Part shown: one piece after another, positions 1-10,538 of the stretch
Numbering within the stretch: position 1 is the first letter of the stretch
Layout of the letters: each line of letters begins with the position of its first letter
Assembly: GCA_037042915.1 (NCBI GenBank)
Contig: CM073193.1
Span: 8,246,001 to 8,310,000, forward strand
Length of the DNA: 64,000 nt
DNA from: Auricularia sp. M13
Lineage: Eukaryota; Basidiomycota; Agaricomycetes; Auriculariales; Auriculariaceae
Reading direction: 5' to 3'
Translations under genes and position numbers: made by a program
Notes under the pieces: model-generated
What the model was told of the DNA's origin: nothing
The model's database searches: none
What the model saw: only the letters and a program-made list of their open reading frames with translations

Positions 1-1559
1 TGTCCTACAAAGGGCAACACTCTGTCTCGTGGTGGTGAGTACGTCGTGCCTGTTAACGATTGTGATTTGACTCTGGCCTCAGGCCACACGTCTGCGCTGA
101 TCGTCGCATCCGGCCAGGCCAGCTTGTGCATCAGACGGTCTACGAAGAATGCGAGACAGATGGCCTCCCTGAATTCGTCAGAATCGAGCCAGACGAGTAC
201 ACCATATCGAAGAGGTTTGTCATCTCGTCTCCCGAAAAGATCTGGGAGGAAGGAGCACTTTGGAAAGATGAGGATTTATTGCAACTGGAGACGCTCTTGT
301 CCTCAGGTGCGCACGATGCCGCCTTTCTCAGATTTCCCTCAATGTTTCACGTAGAGATTGGCCGTCGATCGTTGGGTGAATTTGCTAGGCAGATAAATGC
401 ATCCATTGGCGCGATGGCCCACTTCTGTCACCAGCACAAGGAGACCGACGCTGCCCGCTCCAAAAGTCTCTTGGAAGAGCTATATTTATTCCAGAATAGG
501 ATCTCATACCGCTCATTCGACTCGCGCAATCGCATGATACCACTGAGCACTGTCCTCGGGACGGCGCCTGCGGACACATATGGTGAGACTGAAATGCAAT
601 TCAACAGCAGGGATGCTCATGAGCACGCAGTGACCCATCCCTTCTTCGTTCACGGTCATAACAATGCCGTCTCGTCTATTGCGTTTCTGTCCCCGCACCT
701 GGCTGTGTCCGGCTCATGGGATCACACCGTTCGCATCTGGAATGTTGAAACCGGAGAAGCCGTCGGTGATCCGTTGACGGGGTACACCGGCAGTGTCTGG
801 TGCGTTGCTGTCTCACCGGACGGTAGTCTCATCGCGTCCGGCTCCCACTACGGTACGATACACACGTGGAAGTTTGCAGCCGGAAATTTTGTTGGCGAAG
901 GGCTTGTCATGCAAGCGGAAGGCATGAACCGGGTTCTCTCAGTTGCGTTCTCGCCTGATGGACTGCGGATTGTTTCTGGTTCTGCGGGCGGAGCGCTCCG
1001 AGTGTGGGATGCTGCGACCGGAAAGCAGGTCGGAGAGGCAATGGAGGGGCATTCCAATCGGGTATGGTCGGTCGCATTCTCCCCGGACGGTGCACGCATC
1101 GCATCTGGCGCAAGCAAGCAGACCGTGCGATTATGGGATGCTGAGACACTTCGACCTCTCGGTGATCCTCTGATTGGACACACGGACTTTGTGTTTTCCG
1201 TCGCATTCTCCCCGGACGGCATCTCTATCGCTTCTGGCAGCCTCGACAAGACGGTCCGAATCTGGAACTCAGAGTCTCGCCAGCTGATGCACACACTGTC
1301 AGGGCATTCTCTCGGGGTCCGTTCCATTGCATTCTCACCGAGCGGACGGCACATCGCATCAGCTTCAGATGACAAGACAGTGCGAGTATGGGATGCGGTC
1401 ACGGGACAGGCAGTCGGCGTGCTCAAGGGGCACACGAGCGAAGTCTCTTCGGTTGCGTTTTCTCCAGACGGCACGCGGATAGCGTCGGGCTCGGGTGACT
1501 ATACTGTACGCATCTGGGATCGCATTCCTGTCACGGAGTTAGCTACGGACACGGCATGA
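1..1559 (+). CDS. Tle1-like lipase-WD40 protein, copy A (3' part only)
   Basis: The window opens inside this gene. Exons 1-34, 83-306 and 355-1559 read in frame to TGA at 1557-1559. The first exon encodes the end of the hydrolase domain (...LSYKGQHSVSW) and the second a linker (VHQTVYEECETDGLPEF). The third carries a helical linker and seven WD40 blades (654-1520), ending RIPVTELATDTA. Introns 35-82 and 307-354 are both 48 bp. The second is stop-free and a multiple of three, so unspliced RNA also reads through. The lipase half lies upstream, outside the window, so catalytic residues cannot be checked. Positions 1-355 are almost identical to copy C at 23475-23829, including both introns. By analogy with B-F it is a lipase-propeller fusion; its biological role is inferred. 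Confidence 0.9.
654..1520 (+). repeat. Seven WD40 blades, copy A
   Basis: Seven consecutive blades of about 41 codons, enough to close one beta-propeller. Each has the GH...SVAFSPDG...IASGS..TVRIWD pattern. Variable starts and ends by blade include GYTGSVWC, GHSNRVWS/GASKQ, GHTDFVFS/GSLDK, GHSLGVRS/ASDDK and GHTSEVSS/GSGDY. Confidence 0.95.
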
Positions 1560-1990
1560 ATTGTACAGTACGCGGAGCCTGTATCATACTTGGTTGTCGT
1601 GCTTCGTTGTGCTTCATCGGGCAGCGTTGTTGGTCTCATGCGCAAAGGGAACAAATTATTTCAGGACTTTATTCTCTGAGTCGAGGGATTTGCTTACACA
1701 TGACAGCAACGGTGAGACGCTCGCGACACGCAAACCTCGCCGTGCGCATTCCGCGGCACCACTTGGCCTGAGATTCCCACATCCTGAGCGTGCGAATGTG
1801 GCCGCGACACAGTATGCACTGAGGAGCGAGGAGGCCCATCATCTGAGCATCTGGACATTGTGTTGGCAACGTATTACGAAAATGCAAATTGAGTGAGTTG
1901 GAGCCATGTGATAGCGATGTATTCCGACCCGTAACTGTAGTGTAAAACAAGATAGCGAGCGACAACAGGAGCTGTTTTTGTCTCTAGATT
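1560..1990. other. 3' flank between copy A and the ERG2 relic
   Basis: Convergent intergenic stretch. It begins with the conserved block GAATTGTACAGTACGCGGAG overlapping the stop codon and ends in the 3' side of the minus-strand ERG2 relic. Units A, B, C and E share this version; D and F carry a different one. Short reading frames here are not conserved as proteins. It probably holds the 3' UTR and poly(A) region of copy A. Confidence 0.6.
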
Positions 1991-2843
1991 TTAGATCTTG
2001 CCGTTGAGCAGGTTGCGGATCATCTCGCGGCCGGTGATGCGGACGGTGTGGTAGGCGGAGATGAAGTCGAGCGTGGAGAAGAGGGCGTCGGCGAAGCCGA
2101 AGGGCAGCATAGGTGGGATCCATCCGCGCGCGTACTCGAGCGCCCAGCAGCCCTCGTGCATCTTGTACTGCTTGACGACGCCGCGCGGGAGGTGGTGCAC
2201 GCTGCCGGCTGGGTAGACCTATGACGCGTGAGCCGAAGGTGAGTGGAGACAGCAGCAGGGTGAGCGGAAATAAGAAAAGGCAATGCGGAGGACAGACCTC
2301 CTTATCGAGCGCGCCAGGCGTAAAGGCCTGCTCCTGGGCCTCGAGGATGTTATTCGTCGATGGCGGTATGGAGACGGGAATGACTCTCAGTGCTTAGCGG
2401 GGTACCGAAGATGAGATGATGTGGTCCTCGGTGATGCTGGCGGGGATGTTGTACATGGCGCCCATGTTGTTGATCACCTACTCGTCGAGCATCTGCACCA
2501 CGGTCTCCGGGTCCGCCAACGGCTGCACGTTGACCGTCTGCTCGCCGTGCGTCTTTGCGAGCGTGCTGACAATCGTATTGATGACGGCGCGCGTGTCGTT
2601 CGGGTGCGCCGCTAACGCCGAGCGCGACAGGGCGTGCAGCTCCTCGGGGTCGAAAACATACCAGCGGTGCTTGATGGTGTCGAGGTAGGCGCCGGTGCCG
2701 ACGAGGACAAAGACGATGCAGGCGAGCGCGAGCCACAGCCTGAGCGGGTCCGCGGCTTTCCTGCGCGCTGCTGGCGGCTTTTTAAGCGACACAGACGGCC
2801 GTATTGGGGGCGCGGCGCTGGAGCCCTTGCCCTTGCTCGACAT
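1991..2843 (-). pseudogene. ERG2: C-8 sterol isomerase (ERG2/sigma-1 receptor family) relic, unit A
   Basis: ERG2 converts fecosterol to episterol in ergosterol synthesis at the ER. The minus strand reads from ATG 2843: a hydrophobic segment (LRLWLALACIVFVLVG), then YVFDPEELHALSRSALAAH and [13 protein letters not shown]. Next come MGAMYNIPASITE, an intron ending near 2219, and the C-terminal exon with VKQYKMHEGCWALEYARG and TGREMIRNLLNGKI before the stop at 1991. This order and wording match the ERG2 family. It is broken: the Trp of the DEW(V)xNN motif is TAG at 2478-2480, and the stretch corresponding to [14 protein letters not shown] is frameshifted (near 2385-2425). It lies tail to tail with copy A and head to head with the Wbp11-like relic. 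A working ERG2 must exist elsewhere. Confidence 0.85.
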
Positions 2844-2944
2844 CGCTGTGCAGTATGCAAGTGGTACGACGCGAAAGTCGAAAGAGCAACGAAACGCGCC
2901 GGTGTTGGCCGACGCTATCTCCGCCCGACATCCTGACTCCGACT

Positions 2945-3445
2945 CCAGGGGCAGGCATCGGCAAAGTCCGGTACACGGACCGGGTGGGGGGTGGGTCCAG
3001 GCAAACGCTTATAACTTTTTTTTTTGGCTTCCGAGGGGGGTCCAGAAGGCCCATTTTGAGATAATTTGTATCCCCCACAGCATACCTCTGTCTTTATTGG
3101 CACAAAGAGCTCTAGCAGAAATGGAATTATGACTTTATGTTGCAATTCGGCCATCTGAGCCCAGGAGCACACCGGGAGCGGCGATGTCCGCGGCTTATGT
3201 AATGGGTTTCCTTTTCTAGAATTTACCTCCGTCCAGAGCGCGGCCACACTGTGCCGTGTCTGTTGCGCTGCTGGACACTTTCAAAGTTGTCCATTTGATC
3301 ATTTTACGGGAGTAGACTTCGTTTCGGACCCAGATAGGCGTTCCCGGGGTCAAATTTGCTTCCGAGGGGGGGAGAGGGGGTCGGCAAACCGCTTATAACT
3401 TTTTTTGGGGTACGTGTCCACTATTTTTCCCTTGCCTGCCCCTTG
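2945..3445. mobile_element. Non-autonomous hAT-like element (MITE), 501 bp
   Basis: Bounded by 13-bp inverted termini: CCAGGGGCAGGCA at 2945-2957 and, as reverse complement, CAAGGGGCAGGCA at 3433-3445 (12 of 13 match). It is flanked by an exact 8-bp direct repeat CTCCGACT at 2937-2944 and 3446-3453. An 8-bp target duplication with CA(A/G)GGG-type ends is typical of hAT transposons. Unit E has the empty site near 48010-48024. No transposase reading frame is visible. Inside, CTTATAAC plus a T-run and GCTTCCGAGGGGGG each occur twice (about 3008/3392 and 3027/3358), suggesting an internal duplication. It separates the ERG2 and Wbp11 relics. Confidence 0.75.
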
Positions 3446-3460
3446 CTCCGACTGCGACCC

Positions 3461-3710
3461 ATGGCGAAGGCGAACCTTAACCCCGCAGAGGCACACCGTA
3501 CGCGCCGTGCCTTGCATATGGTCGGTGGCTGAATAGTGCCTTGAGGCAAGGCGTTGCAGAAGAAGGAGGTGAAGAAGAACAAGGCCGCGCGCAAGACCAA
3601 CTTCCGCAATGCCGCCATTGCCAAAAAGGACACCTTACGAGCTCGAGGACAGCATCTTGCGCGTTATTTCTCGACTCCTCGCTGTTGCGGCGACATTTTT
3701 CAAAGAATAA
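3461..3710 (+). pseudogene. Wbp11-family N-terminal relic, unit A
   Basis: Exon 3461-3497 reads MAKANLNPAEAH. A 48-bp GT...AG gap (3498-3545) can be removed to continue RKALQKKEVKKNKAARK, then TNFRNAAIAKKDT. This resembles the start of fungal Wbp11 proteins (MAKxxNLNPADAxRKAxRKKELKKNKxxR...KKDT), which act in pre-mRNA splicing. An extra A after KKDT compared with units B-D shifts the frame, and nothing of the long C-terminal part is found. It is probably a truncated neighbour gene amplified with ERG2. The family call rests on remembered similarity. Confidence 0.5.
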
Positions 3711-6700
3711 TGAGTAACAACGTACAGCTGCGGGCGCGCGCGCGACGCAGCGAAGCATCCAAATGGCGGTCGAGCGCAGAGTGTCGGAGTTGGCACGTTC
3801 CGTCACGCCGTCTCGCATCCTTTGCAGATGATCCCCTGAACATATGTTACTGCCTGTCCAACTTCCGAACCGCGTGCACGTGTGCGCTGGAGGCATTGGA
3901 ATCTCACAACCTCGCTCCAGTAAAACGGACAGTTGCTCTATTGCTCGCTGCAATTGGGTGATACCTCTTTCTCGAGACCGCGCTCGACTCTAAGTACTGT
4001 CGCAGCTACAGGCGGACACGCCGTCCCGACGCACGAACCAGACAGCGTCCACGAATTCCATGCGTTTGTCCCATCCCCCGCGCGCTCAACGCCTGTGCGC
4101 CGTCAAACACGCACTTGCCGCTGCATTGCGCACCGCCCACTTGCCCCGAAGCCTTTGGCGCTGGTGTATAAGAATGTCGCCGTCGATGATGCTGCGCGAC
4201 CCATGGAGCACGTGCTCCCGCTCAGCGCAGTGGATGCTGCGTGCCCTTTACCCGCACGCCAGCGCCGCACACCTTCCAACCGGCCTCCGCGGCACTGTGG
4301 CTTCGAGACGACGAAGCGACTGACGGACGTGCTCTTCCGCGGCGCATTTGCTCCACACGGAGATCGCATGGCGCGTCTACACACGCTGAGCGACGACAGC
4401 GTCTCGCACCTCGCGTGCGTCTCGGATTTCGTCCAGCTTGTCAGCGTAGCCCTCGTCGGCACGCCCTTCTGCGCGACTATCTGCGTGGCGCCATGTCCGG
4501 GCACTTGTACAGCGCAAAGCTTGCTACGACGGACCGTAGTGCGGCGCCGGCGCCGGTGCGTGCGGCATTCTCCATGCTTGAGAAGTTCTGCGACAGCATG
4601 AGCGACACAACATCGTCGTTGTTATGCAGCACTGACTGAGCATAGAGGGTCCGACGGCCGACAACCAGTTCGAAGTCGTCGCCAGAACGGTGTGTTCGTC
4701 ACGGTCGAGCATGGACAAATCAGCCCGCGGGACGACGTGGACCAGGTTGGGCACTGAGTGCAACTCGACTGTCGACGTTGGGCGGTGACGGTAACGGTGC
4801 CTCGAGCGCGACCAAACCATCGACGCCGTAGACGCGGACGGCGGCGAGCTCTGCAGGTGTCGAAATGCAGAAAGGTGTGGATCCTTGTGCAACTCGCGCA
4901 GCGTCAAACTTTTGACATGCTCAAGAGTGACCTGGGCACGAGGGCCCGACGTTCCGCTCGCCCTGGCGTGTTCGTCGCATGTCGCTGTCAGAAGACGCCC
5001 GTAAATGCGGCGGGCTGTCGACATAGTACGGGACGCCGTTGAGCAGCGGTTCTGCATCGCCGGTGGCGGACCGAGCATCGAGCTCGAGAGCCAGAAATCG
5101 ACGCTGTGCGGCGTTCGCGCCCGAAGCTCTACCTCTACGTCGCGTGCGGCGCCTTGCGGTGTACTTATGGAACGTCGACTGCATTCGCACCCTCGACCAT
5201 TCCAGGCCCGTCCTCACATCCAAATCGCGGCCGTGAATGGCTGTATCTTTCAAATACCGATCGACTATCATCGGGATCAAAGTCAGCAACGGAGACTAGG
5301 CTGTATCGTACTCATACTCATCGGCGGGTTCCCCGTGCGCCCTGCGCCGTCGTAGCGTGCCGTACCGAGCGTCTGTCCTGCTCCAGGACACCGTATTCCG
5401 TCATCGGGCTTCTTCCGCACCAGACTCATCGCGCGTTCGCCTTGCATACCGATCGCGCATACCACCGGCTCAAGGCGCAGTCTGCACGGCTGGATGCCAT
5501 TCTGCTGCGCCGCGACGTGCGCGCGAGATCACCCGCTCCATCGTCCAGGGCGAAGCGCGCGAGACAGCATTCCAGGCTGCAATGACGGACGGTGAGAGGC
5601 AGTCGTTGTTCAACAGCTACCTGCTCCGCACGCGTCGCCTCCTGCACAACACTTCTTTCTGCCGCGCTTCTTCTGCCACCGTCCATGACAGTGCGAAGGA
5701 CAGCGCACCTCCCGGCTCTGGCGCACGCACGTAAGATTTGCGTCGCGGCCAACATATTGCGCTCATCGGCGAGACCGCTATGCGCACCGCCGTTGCGGCG
5801 TGGGATCTGGAACGGCGCCGCTCGAACGATTGAGCGCAGCATCGCCGTCCGGCCAAACGAACGGCGCGGGCGCCCCGCGCCGTACGTTGTGACCGTGGCT
5901 GATAATGCTAAGTACATCTAGCGTCCGGGAATGTTGCGCTGCGTCGGCTGGGTCCAGCGCGCAAGTCCGGTCCATCGCTCTGCCAGTGGCTGCCGCACCC
6001 CGATCTGCAGCCCTCGCGCGTGCTCATACCAGGACTCCTTGCGTCGCCCCGCACCAGATGTTCCCGCATACGTCCACGCAATGCATGGCGGTACAACGAG
6101 GACAGGATGCGTTCCTCGCGGACGCTAAGATCACGAGCTATGCCCGGTGAAACCAAGCGCAACGAGCGCAATGCCAGCGCCCGCGGGTCGAATTGATGAC
6201 GACCACTGGCACTGCGCACGGTTTCTGGCGGCGGCACGGCGCGTTATCGCCTTTCCCTCGCCAGCAAGCGTCCACGACTGACCTTCCGCCCCGTCGCGGA
6301 CTCTGTCCCGGACCCAGGCCTGCCGCGTTGGGCTTCCTCCTGCGCTCGCCCTCCGCATCGCCCGGCGTCGATGGGACTGACGAGCGCGTCTTCAGCCAGA
6401 GCGTGCGCTCGTGCTTGCGACAGGCCGGGGCACAGCTCCCGCACGAGGGTCCTTGTGCGCGCTGCTGCCATTCCCGATGGACTCCGCGGGAAACCTGACG
6501 TGCGCCCTGCGGCGCTTGAGCAGCTCCAGGCTCGCCCTACTTTGCGTGCGCACGCGCGAGCGCGCTGCGCAGCTAGGCTCGGCTTCCGCGACGGGGTCAG
6601 GTCTATCAGGCGCGAGTGCGCGCGGGGCGGGATTCGGCAGGGAACGGCTCGCGCTGTCGTTCGAAGGAATATGCGAAGATCGGTAACGGGCTGCGCGCGG

Positions 6701-6900
6701 CCGGGGGCGGCGCGAGAAGAGCGAGGAGATAGGCGAGCGCCGGAGTGGTAGAGGTACGAAGGCCGATAAACCTTGAGGCCTGTTAAGCTTTGAGTGACGC
6801 CGGACACGAGTAGGACAGCGCCGGCCAGATCCAGCTGGGTTATTTGCATATGCTTTTTCTAGCACGATATGAAGGGAAGGAGCTTGTAAGCACGAGAAAA
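3711..6900. other. Degenerate spacer, unit A, proximal half
   Basis: No intact gene supported. Positions 3776-3805 hold the motif GTCGGAGTTGGCACGTT found twice in every unit. The stretch 4640-5340 is shared with units E and F but absent from B-D. Minus-strand peptides such as FELVVGRRTLYAQSVLHNN (near 4600-4680) recur in other units but are interrupted. All long frames in this GC-rich region overlap others on both strands. Confidence 0.5.
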
Positions 6901-9900
6901 GCGAGTCAAGAAAGTGGAATGATGTACGGGTAATGCGGACAGAGGACAAAGAGCACGTACTTCATGAACCACCGCTACTACCTTGAGCACCCACTCGACG
7001 CGTTCTTTGTCAAGCCCGGCTCGAACTCCTCCAGCGCATGTGCAGAGCGCGCCTCTTGGGGGAAGTCATCACGCTATCGAGACTCAACATGTTCCTCCTC
7101 CCAGCGAAGCACCCACGGATAGACAGCGCTGCTGCTCGATGAAGCGCGCCACGAAGGGATGTTGCTCTTCAGGACCGACAGCCTGTTCATTTTGACGACG
7201 ATGTGACCAGCCATGAGCACCGTCGGTTCGCGCGCGGCAGATGAAGGATTCGTCGCCGCTGTGAGCGCAAACATTGCCGTTGAGGTCGAAGTCGGCGAGG
7301 GCGATGCCGTGTCCGTGGTAAATACGGTCGGTGCGGCGGAGTCTGACCTGGGCACATTCGCAGGGAACAAGACAGGCGAGGTGGATTGTCCCGTCGATGT
7401 TCAGGTCAACGTCGCGCTTTTATGGATTTTGGAGACGTCGAGACTCGGCCACAGCGCCATGCAGCTCGTGTCAGATGTGCCTGAAGGTCCGCAAGTCGAG
7501 AACGCCGGCGCTAGAGTCCAACGCCGCGTAGTTGTATCAAGCAGACTTGGCGCTGGGCTCGGCGATGGGCTGCCGGTGCCCGTCAGCGGGAGGATCTATG
7601 GGCTGCTGTTGCTGTCGTATCGTAGGCGCCAGCGGTATCTGCATGGCGGGGCACGACAATGATGCGTCGCGCCCATTGTCGGCGCGTCGGCGAGAAGAAA
7701 ATGAAGCATCCAGGTTGAAGGTCAAGTGCCGAGCGTCGGAGTTGGCACGTTGCTCGCATCCTGTTCATATCACCTCCTGCCGACTCAAGATTGCGCACTG
7801 GGCGAGCTGTCGAGGTCGTCATTGGCCGCTAAGGCTACGGCGCTTCGAGCGCGACTGCATTTTTTCTATTTCCTTGAGAAACCTGACGGTTGTGGCCCGT
7901 GTTCCATCAAGAGCGACTTGAACGTCGGCACCGGCGCTCTGCTCGCCTTACCAGCCTGGATGCCAGGCGAGACCCGGCGGTCTGCTGCCAACGCCGACGA
8001 GGCCTGTATGCCGTTCACTTGCGCCGCCAGCTAGGAGCGAGACGGTCTCGGATTCGACGACAAGATCTCCGCTGCGGCTGCGCGACCTTCGTCAGCCCAG
8101 CTCTAGGCCTGCATAGCCTGTGACGCCTTGCGCGACGCGAAGCGTCGGTACGGGTCTCTGTCCATTCCAGTACCGTCCCGCGGCCAAGCCGCAAATATGA
8201 ATGTGTACCTGCGCGTTCTTCAACTGCTTGCCGTCCGCCGTTGCGTATGCCAACCAGTCGCCATCCTGTTCTCCGTTTGGCTGGCCCGCAGCGGTCCTGA
8301 TCGAGCGTTCAGTAAATGCATTCACCTAGCAATCGCGCTGTAAGGGAGTCACGGGACATTGCACACCACCGATTCGACGCACCATGGACGGCTCCGTTGC
8401 GCAACGCCGCGCCAGAGCCCTTCCTCCTCAGTGTCTGTCTGCCTGTGCGCGAACACCGAGCCGTGCGCTGGGCATCGGCGGTGCATATCTTGTAGGACCG
8501 GCTCGCGCTGCAATCGGTGTGCGGCGACGTTGCGTCGCTTGTGGTAAGTCAGGCGTTTGTATGCTCGCATTTGTCTGATGTGCGACCTGCAGGCGATCAT
8601 TGTAAAGGGACACAAGAATGCCCGCGTGTTCCTCAGTCATACGCTGACTACTCGTCGTGCATCAAACGCCGCCGTCACACTCGTACCAAGGCGCTCAGCT
8701 CCGCCGTCAGGACGCGCGGTTCGACATCACGTTTCTCCCTTTGTGCAAGGCCCGCCTTCGCCCAAGGTTCGCGCTCGATGGGGCCCCGTGCACCAGCATG
8801 AAAATACATCTCGCTGTGATCTATCCAGAAATCAGCGATGCTGAACGTCGGTGCGCGTCTCTGGTTATTCCAGTCTCGCCTTGCGGCTGTGAATACCTGC
8901 TCATCCCTCATTTATACGCGGCCCGCTCACCGTACGTTCAGCGCCGCTGTCGCCTATCGTACCAATGCACTCAGCTCCGCCACCAATCCGTTCCTGTTGC
9001 CATCATGTTCTCCGTCCATGCTGCTCGCTCATCGTCGCACATCATCCATTCGGCGCGCATCTTGGACGACCCCGTTGCGGAGCTCGCCGTCCAGCTATCA
9101 AGTGAGCTCGCCGTCCGTCAGGTGTGCGTGATGGTGCGCTGACCCGGGACTACAAGCGCGCATCACTTGTGGACCGGCTCGCGCTGCAACGTGCGTCGCG
9201 TCGTGGCAAGTCAGGTGTTGTATTTTTTTTGCCTTTGTATCTCACGCGCAACCGCAGGAAAACGCAGGCGATTCTCGCAGCAACAGTGCGCATGGTCGCC
9301 GACTCATTTGCTGATGGAATTCAGAGCGCGAGATCAGTGCGTGCTCTAAGGATGAACCACCAATGTCTAATCATCAATCTCGTCTTGCAGCGGAGACAGC
9401 GCGTATCGATGCCGTGCAGATGTCGAACGCGGGAGGAAAATTGGTATTATTGTGCGCTGCTGGGCAACTGGAATGCATGCAAAGCTTCAAGTTGACCGCA
9501 TTCAGGTGACCTTGTGTTTTCACGCGCACTGGGCGACATCGAGGTCAAGATGACCATTCTCGAGTCGTCGCGGCCGACTAGATGGAACATTGCACGATCT
9601 CGCGGAGGATGACGACTAATCTGTGTGCGCGTGCGATGGCGCTGCAGCGTGTTGCTCTCCATCCCGAACACAGCGAGTGCATGGGCTATAGCCGCTGGCC
9701 GTGTCATCGTCGCGCCGCAGGTCGAGCTGCCGAGCATCGTTCCATGCCGCGCAGTCGCCTTCGGCGCGCCTCCGGCTCCACGGGACGTACGATGAACGGG
9801 CTATGAGCGGAAGATGAGAGCAGTGGCAGGCCGACCGTGAGGTGCGCAGCCCGAGCCCAACGACGATAGCGAGCCTCGTATGCGATGACAAGGCTGAAAA

Positions 9901-10475
9901 TGCCTACAGTGTGGTCGGCAGTGCAGCGCGAGCCCGCGGCCTGGAGACAGCCGTGCTAGAATGCCGTGCGTAGGAGAATTCGTACCACACTTGCGAGGTC
10001 GGCAACAACGAGAGGATTGCGCTGCTCATTGGTGCGACAACGATCCGCTTCCCTTGCGCATCAGACGGCATCGGGCTCTGTTGCGTCCGTGCAGTGTTTA
10101 CGTGGCTGGCTCTGGCTGCGTTCTCCGGGTTTGTCCTGGTGGTGCGCAATCGAGGACGCCACAAGCCTTCTCTCCGTCGACTGAGACACTTCTCGCGGCA
10201 GCACGCATCTCACTTGAAGCGCCGAGTTCTGAATAGTCTCTCAACCGAGCCGCCGACGCCTGAGGTCACTGGCGAGATCCGTTCATGCACCCCAAGTTGC
10301 GCTTTCCCGTGATCGAGGCCCTGTCTTCGCATTCGACTGTAGAACGGTGGCCATGTTTTCGCCAGGGCTCGCGGCTCCGGAATTGTATCTATCCTAATCC
10401 GTCGTGTTTGCACATCGGAACTGTTGCGCTCACCCGGGTTTGCCACTCGCGCGTGCTGTTGCGGGTGCGCTGCAT
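6901..10475. other. Degenerate spacer, unit A, distal half and upstream block of copy B
   Basis: No intact gene supported. Positions 7213-7400 contain a plus frame (VAVEVEVGEGDAV-like) repeated in all units. The second copy of GTCGGAGTTGGCACGTT is near 7735. The segment 8090-9760 is nearly identical to 19185-20880, and much of it to 41080-42250. From 9960 to the promoter, a plus frame with a hydrophobic segment (WLALAAFSGFVLVV) is conserved upstream of copies B, C, D and E but is interrupted differently in each. Confidence 0.5.
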
Positions 10476-10476
10476 A

Positions 10477-10484
10477 CAATAAAG
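10477..10484 (+). promoter_or_regulatory. TATA-like box of copy B
   Basis: CAATAAAG lies about 55-62 bp before the ATG at 10539, inside a block (ATACAATAAAGACAGCGC) conserved upstream of the other copies. In copy D the same position is a perfect TATAAA. The spacing fits a short 5' UTR. Confidence 0.5.
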
Positions 10485-10538
10485 ACAGCGCTTCAACAAC
10501 GCACTGTTTTGGCGAGCTGCTTGCTGCTTTCCCCTCCC

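Noticed and set aside
654-1520. CRISPR-like or satellite repeat because of the regular 120-bp periodicity
   Set aside because: The period is the WD40 blade, in frame and protein-coding, with no spacers.
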